A DNA stretch of 7,368 nt from Bdellovibrionales bacterium (GTDB lineage Bacteria > Bdellovibrionota > Bdellovibrionia > Bdellovibrionales > UBA1609). The stretch lies in contig JAPKGD010000081.1 of NCBI GenBank assembly GCA_026648125.1, positions 1 to 7,368 on the forward strand. The letters run 5' to 3'. The position numbers and the translations under genes are program-made. Every line of letters begins with the position of its first letter. Position 1 is the stretch's first letter. Shown here piece after piece: positions 1-6,149 of this stretch. The notes under the pieces are model-generated. The model was not told the origin of the DNA, did not search any database, and saw nothing but the letters and a program-made list of their open reading frames with translations.

Positions 1-486
1 CGCTTGAGTTCAAATGTTCCTTTGATTAACGCAGCGAATGCCTTTACGGGTGCAAATTCGATTGCAGTTGCAACAGCGACCAGCCGTGCTTTGACCCTGC
101 AGTCTTCTGATAACAATGCGACCAATAATGTTTTAGAGATCCGCAATTCAGGTGGAACAGCAACAGCGACAGTTCGTTATGATGGAGTTCCAACAGCATC
201 TACTGATCTTGTGACTAAGAGCTACAGTGATGCTCGGTTGGCGACTCGGGCCATTTCCTCGGCCGCACCTGGAAACGGTGAAGTGATCGCTTGGAACAGC
301 ACGACCTCGAGCTGGGAACCTCAGGCAGTGGTTGGCGGAGTATCAAGTGTGTATGGTCGAACTGGAGCGGTAGTTGCAGCGACGAATGATTATACATGGG
401 CTCAGATCAACAAGGGAACATCAAGCTTAGCAGACCTTGCGACTCGAAGCGCGGGTGATTTAAGCTCAGGTACATTGGCAGATGCT
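1..486 (+). repeat. Tandem coding repeat, unit 1 (486 bp / 162 aa)
   Basis: The unit runs from the CGC codon of RLSSNVPL to the codon before its next occurrence. The start is set by the window edge, so the array may extend upstream. Bases 1-383 match 487-869 exactly. Bases 384-456 hold all 17 differences from unit 2, and 457-486 are identical again. Only two residues differ: Asn137 versus Asp299 and Gly152 versus Ala314. Confidence 0.95.
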
Positions 487-2007
487 CGCTTGAGTTCAAA
501 TGTTCCTTTGATTAACGCAGCGAATGCCTTTACGGGTGCAAATTCGATTGCAGTTGCAACAGCGACCAGCCGTGCTTTGACCCTGCAGTCTTCTGATAAC
601 AATGCGACCAATAATGTTTTAGAGATCCGCAATTCAGGTGGAACAGCAACAGCGACAGTTCGTTATGATGGAGTTCCAACAGCATCTACTGATCTTGTGA
701 CTAAGAGCTACAGTGATGCTCGGTTGGCGACTCGGGCCATTTCCTCGGCCGCACCTGGAAACGGTGAAGTGATCGCTTGGAACAGCACGACCTCGAGCTG
801 GGAACCTCAGGCAGTGGTTGGCGGAGTATCAAGTGTGTATGGTCGAACTGGAGCGGTAGTTGCAGCGACCAATGATTATACATGGGCCCAGATTGATAAG
901 GGCACCTCAAGCCTTGCGGATCTTGCGACTCGCTCCGCTGCAGATTTAAGCTCAGGTACATTGGCAGATGCTCGCTTGAGTTCAAATGTTCCTTTGATTA
1001 ACGCAGCGAATGCTTTTACGGGTGCAAATTCGATTGCAGTTGCAACAGCAACGAGTCGTGCTTTGACCCTGCAGTCTTCTGATAATAATGCGACCAATAA
1101 CGTTTTAGAAATCAGAAATTCTGGCGGAACCGCGACAGCCACAGTTCGTTATGATGGTGTTCCTACAGCAAACTCAGATTTAACTACAAAGTCCTATGTT
1201 GATACGGCGGTTGGAAACTACTTGCTAAGGTCCGGCGGCACGATGTCCGGTGCGATTGCGATGGGTACTAATCAGATCACTGGCCTTGGTGATCCAACTC
1301 TTGCCCAAGATGCTGCAACTAAGAACTATGTCGATACAAACTTCGTTAGAAATGCTGGTGGTAACATGACCGGTAACCTCACCATTGCGAGTGCAAATCT
1401 GATCTTGGGAGGTACAGGCGTTATCTCGAACCAGATTGGTTCAGCAGCGGCTCCGTCTTATACATTCACCGGCGACACCACCACGGGAATTTACTCTTCT
1501 GGTGCAGGCTCAGTGAACATTTCCACTGGCGGCACGTTAAGAGTGACTGTGAATTCGACAGGCTTAACTGCTGCTGCGTTCTTCTATTCTTCGGATGCAC
1601 GCCTCAAGAATCATGTGCGAACCACAAACGGTCTCGACACGATCTTGAAGTTAAGAGGGGTTGATTTCAATTGGATTGATTCGGGCCGCAAAGATGTGGG
1701 ACTGATTGCGCAAGAGGTTGAGCAAGTACTTCCTGAACTGGTTCATATCAATCCGAGCACTGGGTACCGAACAGTTCAGTACGGTAACCTAGTGGCACCA
1801 TTGATTGAATCGACCAAAGAGCTCTATGGAATGTGTAAGGCCAGCGAAGAAGAACTTGCTGCACTCAACGACTTTATTAAGAAGCATGCCGCCAAGACTG
1901 ACGCTCGCCTCGAGGCACTTGAGCGGGAAGTATCTTCATTGAAGGAAGAGAATCAGAATCTCCGCGATCAAATTCGTGAAATTCACGAATTGCTAAAGAA
2001 CAAATAG
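1..2007 (+). CDS. Phage-tail-fibre-like surface adhesin with C-terminal peptidase S74 (intramolecular chaperone) domain, 5'-truncated
   Basis: The reading frame is open from base 1 and stops with TAG at 2005-2007, giving 668 visible codons. The start lies upstream, because the window opens inside a repeat unit. Residues 1-390 are two full 162-aa units plus 66 aa of a third, with tail-fibre motifs such as SSVYGRTGAVVAATNDYTWA, EVIAWNSTTSSWEP and TKSYSDA. Residues 391-530 are shaft-like (SGGTMSGAIAMGTNQITGL, DAATKNYVD, GGNMTGNL). Residues 531-600 are a peptidase S74 domain: SDARLK with Ser531 and Lys536, then GLIAQEVEQVLPELV and VQYGNLVAPLIE. Residues 604-668 form a charged coiled coil. In this family the domain templates trimerisation and cuts itself off just before the Ser. 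Similar fibres in Bdellovibrio bacteriovorus are described as mosaic adhesive trimer (MAT) proteins that bind prey, so a surface-binding role is likely but inferred. Any signal peptide would be upstream. Confidence 0.9.
   Translation, partial: RLSSNVPLINAANAFTGANSIAVATATSRALTLQSSDNNATNNVLEIRNSGGTATATVRYDGVPTASTDLVTKSYSDARLATRAISSAAPGNGEVIAWNSTTSSWEPQAVVGGVSSVYGRTGAVVAATNDYTWAQINKGTSSLADLATRSAGDLSSGTLADARLSSNVPLINAANAFTGANSIAVATATSRALTLQSSDNNATNNVLEIRNSGGTATATVRYDGVPTASTDLVTKSYSDARLATRAISSAAPGNGEVIAWNSTTSSWEPQAVVGGVSSVYGRTGAVVAATNDYTWAQIDKGTSSLADLATRSAADLSSGTLADARLSSNVPLINAANAFTGANSIAVATATSRALTLQSSDNNATNNVLEIRNSGGTATATVRYDGVPTANSDLTTKSYVDTAVGNYLLRSGGTMSGAIAMGTNQITGLGDPTLAQDAATKNYVDTNFVRNAGGNMTGNLTIASANLILGGTGVISNQIGSAAAPSYTFTGDTTTGIYSSGAGSVNISTGGTLRVTVNSTGLTAAAFFYSSDARLKNHVRTTNGLDTILKLRGVDFNWIDSGRKDVGLIAQEVEQVLPELVHINPSTGYRTVQYGNLVAPLIESTKELYGMCKASEEELAALNDFIKKHAAKTDARLEALEREVSSLKEENQNLRDQIREIHELLKNK
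487..972 (+). repeat. Tandem coding repeat, unit 2 (486 bp / 162 aa)
   Basis: This is the second copy, in frame and in exact register with unit 1. Its last 36 bases run on into unit 3 in the same way that the end of unit 1 runs into unit 2 (457-527 equals 943-1013). A unit of this length and identity is longer than short sequencing reads, so the copy number in the assembly may not be exact. Confidence 0.95.
973..1170 (+). repeat. Partial third repeat unit (198 bp / 66 aa), same protein but diverged codons
   Basis: The unit encodes the same 66 residues as the first 66 of units 1 and 2, through VRYDGVPTA. Against unit 2 it differs at 16 bases in 15 codons (for example GCC/GCT, AGC/AGT, GAG/GAA, CGC/AGA), all synonymous. 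After 1170 the protein leaves the repeat and enters a related TKSYVDTAVG shaft segment. Confidence 0.93.
1591..1608 (+). other. S74 self-cleavage motif SDARLK (predicted cut before Ser531)
   Basis: The codons TCG GAT GCA CGC CTC AAG give S-D-A-R-L-K, the family signature with Ser and Lys five residues apart, as in the phage K1F endosialidase chaperone. Cleavage N-terminal to the Ser would release about 138 residues (chaperone plus coiled coil) from the mature fibre. Activity is inferred from the intact pair. Confidence 0.8.
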
Positions 2008-2047
2008 TCTTTAATCATAAGAGTTGAAGTAGGGGCATCGTTTCGCT

Positions 2048-4015
2048 TTAGCGGTAGCGCTTTCTCGCTAAGTTGAAATCAATCGCGAGGTTTAAGTAAT
2101 GACCGGTGACCTCACTCGTGTTGTCTTTGCCAGAGGGATCAGTAGTTTTGTAGCGGAGAGCTTCTCTGCGGTAATTGTAACCGATAGACCATTTTTGATT
2201 TTCATTTTTCGCGTAGGTCCATGTGAGGCCAAATGTGTAATTGAGTTCTGGCTTTTGAGGCAGACCATTTGGCGACTCACCAAACTGCATGGGGCGGTAG
2301 AGAATTCCATAAATGTGGTAACCGTGCCGTGGATTGAAATCGAAGGAATTCATATAAGACACTTGAACCTGTGGGCCCATACTCGATACGCGGTGGAAAT
2401 CAAAATCGAAGGTAAACGCATCTCGAATAATTTCTGGTGTTTCGACGTAGGACCATCCAACCCAATAGCGGAATCGCTTATCTCCTTCAAGAACTCTTCG
2501 ATAACCAAGGTAAACGCCTCCGCTCACCCAATTAAATGGGGAAGTGGAACCTTCGCGGACAAATCCGGCGAGGGCGACGTTGCCCATAATTCCATAGCGT
2601 GTTTTTCGATGCCAATATCCGATCGCTGCCTCAGCCGTTCCCCCGTAGATGGGCTGTTCGGTGAGGGAGTTTAAATCGTAGTTTTTACCAACGTAATTGA
2701 TCATAGATGTCCAATATCGACCCCAGCCATAAAATTGAGAGGGTTCCTCTGGTGTGGCCATGGCGAGTCGAATGTAGTAATCAATCATAAATTCTTGGCC
2801 CCCTTCCGTTGGGAGCGGTCGAATCGGCTCGCCAAAGCTATGGGGGATCACAACCCATCGGTATCGTGCGTTGTGGGGCAATTTTATTTCTGTGGATGTG
2901 CCGTCCGTCTTATAGGCAGCGACGAGCTCTCCACTGGGCTTAGTTACGTAAATGGAGTAAAAGGCCACATCTTTAGCGCCTTTCCACTCCAATTCGACGG
3001 TGGACTCAAGGTCATCATCTGGATCGATTAGAAATTCGTTCTTAGGAGAGACTCCGACCGCCTCAGGGTAGGTCACAAATAACGACTGCGGCTCGCTCCA
3101 CTCATCTTGAGAGCCGTCGACAAATACACTCTGTAAGCGAACTTTATAGGCTCCAGGGTAGAGTCCGAGTGAGAAGTCTTGGGCCAAAGACTCTTTAATT
3201 CTGGGCTTTTGTTCTTTGCCTTCACGGTCAAGTTTAGTGATTTCAAAGCGATACTTGGCAACAAGACGAGATTTAGTCAGATTAAACGTCACTTCTTTCA
3301 AGCCTGGATCGGGCTTCAATACTTCAAAGGAGTAGACTTTAAATCTAGATTGGTCAGCGGCGACTTCTTCAGGAGTTATTTGCATTCCACGTCGTATCGG
3401 CACGAGGGCCCAATTGTACTTGGCCTCATGAGCCACCGAGTAGGTATACCAAAGGTTGGCCGTTTGGTGAGAGTGAATGACCTCACCCTTTTCATTAAAC
3501 AACACGATGAGATATTCCGCTGCAAGTGGAATAGCCGGCCACTCAAACGTGATGGTCTCCATTTTAGTGCTTTCAGGAAGAATTTTTTCGCCATTGGCGG
3601 GGCGCACGTCATTAACTGTTCTAAAATCAATGGTAAATTTTCTCCAACCACCCCATGGACCTGGAATTTTATGTTTATCTAACGATCGAGTGCGGATTTC
3701 ATAATCGGCTGGGGTCAGGTTCACAAAAAAGGTGGGTTCTTCTGGTGTGAGAATAAAGGTTTGAGGTTCGACCAGGTTTCTTAAATAGCGCCGGAGTTCC
3801 ACCTGGTAAAATGAAGCTCCTTCGGCCTGTTCAAGTTCAATTCGGACTTTCCGTGCGGGAGCATCTTCTTGTCCTGAGACGTCACTGATGGCGGGTGTCG
3901 GCGCTTCCGCTGACGCAGATTCTTGCTGCTTGTCCGCAGCCGCAGATTCTTCCTGCGCCAGCGAGACATGAGAGAACAAGGTCAAACTAAGTAGTAAACT
4001 CCAGGTGCGTAACAA
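2048..4015 (-). CDS. Exported protein with four Fn3-like domains (A-B-A-B) and a C-terminal outer-membrane beta-barrel, function unknown
   Basis: The protein has 655 aa. Residues 1-20 are a signal peptide (MLRTWSLLLSLTLFSHVSLA, cut before QEES). Residues 21-56 are an Ala/Glu/Ser-rich linker. Residues 57-412 hold four beta-sandwich repeats of two alternating types. Type A (57-130, 239-315) has Y-x-V/F-E, then L-x-P-x-x-Y-x-V/I-R and W-x-x-W or W-S-E-P. Type B (133-232, 318-412) has EW, an aromatic beta-strand, G-E and Y-x-W-x-x-x-P. Residues 428-655 alternate aromatic and small residues in about 8-10 amphipathic strands separated by turns, as in an outer-membrane barrel; the end (RKRYR) lacks the usual terminal Phe. 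The start is TTG at 4015 because an in-frame TGA precedes it directly. It is the last gene of the operon, 10 bp after its neighbour. The Fn3-like and barrel calls rest on pattern, not on a named family. Confidence 0.88.
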   Translation of the reverse strand: MLRTWSLLLSLTLFSHVSLAQEESAAADKQQESASAEAPTPAISDVSGQEDAPARKVRIELEQAEGASFYQVELRRYLRNLVEPQTFILTPEEPTFFVNLTPADYEIRTRSLDKHKIPGPWGGWRKFTIDFRTVNDVRPANGEKILPESTKMETITFEWPAIPLAAEYLIVLFNEKGEVIHSHQTANLWYTYSVAHEAKYNWALVPIRRGMQITPEEVAADQSRFKVYSFEVLKPDPGLKEVTFNLTKSRLVAKYRFEITKLDREGKEQKPRIKESLAQDFSLGLYPGAYKVRLQSVFVDGSQDEWSEPQSLFVTYPEAVGVSPKNEFLIDPDDDLESTVELEWKGAKDVAFYSIYVTKPSGELVAAYKTDGTSTEIKLPHNARYRWVVIPHSFGEPIRPLPTEGGQEFMIDYYIRLAMATPEEPSQFYGWGRYWTSMINYVGKNYDLNSLTEQPIYGGTAEAAIGYWHRKTRYGIMGNVALAGFVREGSTSPFNWVSGGVYLGYRRVLEGDKRFRYWVGWSYVETPEIIRDAFTFDFDFHRVSSMGPQVQVSYMNSFDFNPRHGYHIYGILYRPMQFGESPNGLPQKPELNYTFGLTWTYAKNENQKWSIGYNYRREALRYKTTDPSGKDNTSEVTGHYLNLAIDFNLARKRYR

Positions 4016-4021
4016 TCATTA

Positions 4022-4027
4022 CCTTTC
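4022..4027 (-). promoter_or_regulatory. Ribosome binding site deciding a TTG start
   Basis: GAAAGG overlaps the TGA of the upstream gene and sits 6 nt before TTG 4015. The nearby ATG at 4019 is only 2 nt from it and opens a frame that stops after ten codons. This favours TTG as the real start and suggests translational coupling. Confidence 0.7.
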
Positions 4028-4526
4028 AGTTCTCTGGAACGATGGCTTTAATTTTGGGGGCGTGGAGATTTCGCAACGGGATCATTCTTAATTCAATTTT
4101 TTCGCTTTGAGGTCCAGGGTTTCCTTCTTCATCCAAAATGGCCACAGCCGCAAAATAGGGCGTAAAAGGCAATCCGGGATCGATGGAGAGGTCTTTGATG
4201 TAGGCAAAGGTTCGAGGAGTCTTTAAGCCTTGAATCTCTTTTCCCTTGGGATCATAAATGCGCACTTGAAATTTTTTAGCATTGGGGACTTCTTCCCACT
4301 TCAGAAGAATTTCACCGTAGATATTTGACTTGATGGGGCCTTCTTCTCGAAATTTTGGTGCTCCAAGAATTTGTGGAGGTTGAACTTCAGCTACAGGCTC
4401 TGGCTGAGGTTCACATTTCACGGCAACGGGTTCTTGCGGTTTGTTTTTTGGAAGCACAGCATAGAGCCCAGAGGCTCCAACTACGAGTCCGATCAAAAAT
4501 GCAAAAAGCAGTGGTGCACGCTTCAT
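4026..4526 (-). CDS. Small membrane-anchored protein with one Fn3-like domain, function unknown
   Basis: The protein has 166 aa, starting at ATG 4526. An upstream in-frame TTG at 4541 exists, but the strong AGGGAGG lies between it and the ATG and points to the ATG. Residues 5-25 (PLLFAFLIGLVVGASGLYAVL) after a KR make an N-terminal anchor or uncleaved signal. Residues 26-52 are a Pro/Glu-rich spacer with one Cys (Cys38), too far from the membrane segment to be a lipobox. Residues 53-166 are one beta-sandwich domain of the same style as the type B repeats in the next gene: LKWEEVPNAKKFQVRIYD, G-K-E, a Thr-rich strand, then PYFAAVAILDEEGNPGP. This suggests a shared partner or a common origin. 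It sits 10 bp before the barrel protein and is surely co-transcribed with it. The domain probably lies in the periplasm. I do not recognise the family. Confidence 0.85.
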   Translation of the reverse strand: MKRAPLLFAFLIGLVVGASGLYAVLPKNKPQEPVAVKCEPQPEPVAEVQPPQILGAPKFREEGPIKSNIYGEILLKWEEVPNAKKFQVRIYDPKGKEIQGLKTPRTFAYIKDLSIDPGLPFTPYFAAVAILDEEGNPGPQSEKIELRMIPLRNLHAPKIKAIVPEN

Positions 4527-4531
4527 AGGGA

Positions 4532-4538
4532 CCTCCCT
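4532..4538 (-). promoter_or_regulatory. Strong ribosome binding site (AGGGAGG)
   Basis: It lies 5 nt before ATG 4526 and is nearly the full anti-Shine-Dalgarno complement. It excludes the upstream TTG at 4541, which would place this site inside the coding region. Confidence 0.85.
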
Positions 4539-4542
4539 CAAT

Positions 4543-4571
4543 ATTATGAAAGGAAGTCTCTGATTAAAGAA
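4543..4571 (-). promoter_or_regulatory. Weak candidate internal promoter for the Fn3/barrel gene pair
   Basis: On the - strand, CATAAT (4548-4543, five of six -10 matches) lies 17 nt downstream of TTCTTT (4571-4566, a poor -35). Transcription would begin almost at the strong ribosome binding site. It could give the last two genes a separate input after the intercistronic hairpin. The -35 is weak and this may be chance. Confidence 0.25.
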
Positions 4572-4574
4572 CGT

Positions 4575-4607
4575 CTGCCCAATCTTTTTAGACCAACGAC
4601 TGGGCAG
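4575..4607 (-). terminator. Intercistronic hairpin, possible attenuator or RNA-processing element
   Basis: On the - strand CTGCCCAGTC pairs with GATTGGGCAG as a 10-bp stem with one G-U pair and a 13-nt loop. It lies 17 nt after the TAA of the two-TM gene, in a 98-bp gap before the small Fn3 gene. The tract that follows (ACGTTCTTTAATC) is only moderately T-rich, so full intrinsic termination is doubtful. Partial termination or protection of the upstream mRNA is more likely. Confidence 0.5.
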
Positions 4608-4624
4608 CTATGCATTCGAAAATA

Positions 4625-5383
4625 TTACTGAAACAGGACCTTAAGCACTTCGAGATTCTTGAGCTGGCTTTCGAGGTTTTGCTGGAGAAAGGCCTCGTCG
4701 ACTTTAATCTCCTGGCCATTTTGAAGGATTTTTTTACCCGAGGCCAAAGAGGCTATCGTGGAGTCATTAGCCTTAGCGACCTCCTCGGTGATGAGAAGCT
4801 CACGATTAAAGAACCTGCCCTGCTTCTTTTGGCACTCCTCACGAGTGGTGCTTTTTACGGGCTTCTTCGCTTTGAGAGCGGCGATGGCATCCTGATAAAA
4901 AGCTGCTTGGCAATTATAGACTTCGGAAAGTTCCAGTCGATAGGCTTCGCGGTCCTGGGCTCCGTGAGGAAAAAGAATTTCAAATTGCTTAAAAAGTCCG
5001 TCTTTGGATTCGGCCGTGAGCTGGACTGGGTTGGCAAGGATGCTTTCCACAGTAATCAAAAAATCGTTCTTCGCTTGAAGCATAACCTTTGAGGCCTCAC
5101 CAGGGGACAGCCCATCGAGCTTGTAACCTTGAGCTGGACTCGACTTAGGTTGGTTGGCCGCCGCCATAAGTGCCCGTGCCTGATAGTAAGTTGAAGCTGT
5201 GTTCAAAATAAAATAACCGCTGATCGTAAGCGAAATAACTAGTGGAACAGTATTTGAAGCGGGCAGGGACACCCAAGATTTTCTCAGCCATCGCCACAGC
5301 AGTTGGGCCAAAACAAGACTAACAATGATGTGAATAACAAAGGTCGGCAAAGACGGTAACCAGAAGGTCGAAAAGCTATTCAT
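4625..5383 (-). CDS. Two-TM inner-membrane protein with helical, probably periplasmic, domain, function unknown
   Basis: The protein has 252 aa. Residues 12-30 and 46-63 are two hydrophobic helices joined by a basic loop (RWLRKSW), which by the positive-inside rule is cytoplasmic, so both ends would be periplasmic. Residues 64-252 look mainly alpha-helical and charged, with two Cys (Cys158 in YNCQAAF, Cys184 in EECQKKQG) that could pair in the periplasm, and end in a Leu-rich amphipathic helix (QNLESQLKNLEVLKVLFQ). The start is ATG 5383, since GAGGAG lies 7 nt upstream of it but only 1 nt before the alternative ATG 5389. The start overlaps the end of the pseudo-signal-peptidase gene by 8 bp, implying coupled translation and a shared process or complex. 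I recognise no family. Confidence 0.85.
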   Translation of the reverse strand: MNSFSTFWLPSLPTFVIHIIVSLVLAQLLWRWLRKSWVSLPASNTVPLVISLTISGYFILNTASTYYQARALMAAANQPKSSPAQGYKLDGLSPGEASKVMLQAKNDFLITVESILANPVQLTAESKDGLFKQFEILFPHGAQDREAYRLELSEVYNCQAAFYQDAIAALKAKKPVKSTTREECQKKQGRFFNRELLITEEVAKANDSTIASLASGKKILQNGQEIKVDEAFLQQNLESQLKNLEVLKVLFQ

Positions 5384-6113
5384 TTGCATTCTCCTCGGTT
5401 TGCGTGTCTTCGGTTTGCTCTTCTCGGGGCTCTTCGGGAGCCTTATTCATGGTTGGCTCTTGTTCAGCAGATTCGCTCACATTCGGCGCGGTGCTTTCTT
5501 CAAGCGTTTGAGCTTCCCGAGGCGCTCCAGAAGGCACGGATTCATTTGCCTTGAGAACTTTTCCAACGATGTCAGAAGCACTGAGCGCACCGAGGGACGT
5601 ACTATCGTTTTCGTAAGGTGGGTTAATTCCAAACAAGATCACAGTCTTCTCATCGAGTTTTCCTTGGCTTGATTTTTCATAGAGGCTCAGCACGGGAGTT
5701 GCGTCCGAGCCAAACTTGAAAGGCTTTCCGTCAATTTCAAGGAGTTCCTCGTTGATTTGAATGTTCCAAGCGACTTTGTCCTTTGAGCGAACGAGTTTAA
5801 ATGAGTCACCGGGCACCGCCTGTGCGACTCTCACCACGGGATCTCTAAGTTCAGAGAATCGATAAAGAACAAGATCGCCCCGCTCCACCGGATTACATTT
5901 ATAAAAGTTCTTTACGACTCGAACCGTAGCACCTTTGTCGAGGACTCCTGCCATTGCATCATCATTCACAGTGAACTCAAAAGTTTCTCCTGGGCAGCCT
6001 TCTACTGCTGGCATTTGAGGGCGTTGCCCGTTTTGATTCAGAAACCAAACCAAGCCGGCCAAGAAAACCAGACCGACACCACCTAAAATAAGAGTTCTAT
6101 TTGTATTTTTCAT
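5376..6113 (-). CDS. Catalytically inactive signal peptidase I (S26) homologue, membrane-anchored, with acidic C-terminal tail
   Basis: The protein has 245 aa from ATG 6113. Residues 8-25 form one N-terminal TM helix, with the rest predicted periplasmic. The S26 boxes are clear and align without gaps to E. coli LepB. Box B is DAMAGVLDKGATVRVVKNFY, where the catalytic Ser (LepB Ser90) is Ala53. Box C is ERGDLVLY. Box D is VVRVAQAVPGD, where the catalytic Lys (LepB Lys145) is Arg95. Box E is GINPPYENDSTSLG followed by SASDIVGK, keeping Asp170-Ser171 and Gly175. Cys40 and Cys73 could form a disulphide. Residues 199-245 are a Glu/Thr/Gln-rich tail without predicted fold. Both catalytic residues are lost while the scaffold is kept, so a binding or regulatory role is more likely than cleavage. 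It is the first gene of the - strand operon. A GTG at 6185 would add 24 residues but has no ribosome binding site and places the promoter inside the gene. Confidence 0.85.
   Translation of the reverse strand: MKNTNRTLILGGVGLVFLAGLVWFLNQNGQRPQMPAVEGCPGETFEFTVNDDAMAGVLDKGATVRVVKNFYKCNPVERGDLVLYRFSELRDPVVRVAQAVPGDSFKLVRSKDKVAWNIQINEELLEIDGKPFKFGSDATPVLSLYEKSSQGKLDEKTVILFGINPPYENDSTSLGALSASDIVGKVLKANESVPSGAPREAQTLEESTAPNVSESAEQEPTMNKAPEEPREEQTEDTQTEENANE
5391..5396 (-). promoter_or_regulatory. Ribosome binding site GAGGAG inside the upstream gene
   Basis: It lies within the last codons of the S26-like gene (GAG GAG, part of the acidic tail), 7 nt before ATG 5383. It fixes the start of the two-TM protein at the second of two close ATGs. 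Confidence 0.75.
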
Positions 6114-6119
6114 GACTTC

Positions 6120-6149
6120 ATTATGTGGAGATGCGAGGGGCTTTGACAA
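6120..6149 (-). promoter_or_regulatory. Sigma70-type promoter for the envelope operon, predicted leaderless
   Basis: On the - strand TTGTCA (6149-6144) and CATAAT (6125-6120) each match five of six consensus bases, with an 18-nt spacer. Only 6 nt separate the -10 from ATG 6113, so the transcript would begin at about the A of the start codon. No Shine-Dalgarno is seen before that ATG, which agrees with a leaderless message. Confidence 0.55.

Noticed and set aside
215..1142. Several open frames on the - strand inside the fibre repeats, two of them nearly the same
   Set aside because: They are antisense shadows that recur only because the coding repeat recurs. They lack ribosome binding sites and have no recognisable protein pattern.
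1..2007. The fibre as part of a prophage
   Set aside because: No other phage gene is visible, and the downstream neighbours are bacterial envelope genes. The upstream side is unseen, so this remains open.
2008..2047. Possible bidirectional terminator between the convergent fibre and barrel genes
   Set aside because: I found only a 5-bp TAGCG/CGCTA pairing that reaches into the coding end, with no T-tract. Termination here may be Rho-dependent or lie inside the genes.
2099..2674. 191-aa open frame on the + strand antisense to the barrel protein
   Set aside because: The opposite frame has a signal peptide, domain repeats and amphipathic strands. This one has no credible domain, and no ribosome binding site was seen.
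3179..3704. Two overlapping + strand open frames antisense to the Fn3-like region
   Set aside because: They overlap each other and a well-supported gene, and their composition looks like shadow translation.
4371..5092. Two + strand open frames antisense to the small Fn3 gene and the two-TM gene
   Set aside because: They cover parts of two coherent - strand genes, cross their boundary and have no convincing start signal.
6143..6148. Perfect TTGACA on the + strand as a promoter for a small RNA
   Set aside because: No acceptable -10 follows at 16-18 nt. The hexamer largely coincides with the complement of the - strand -35.
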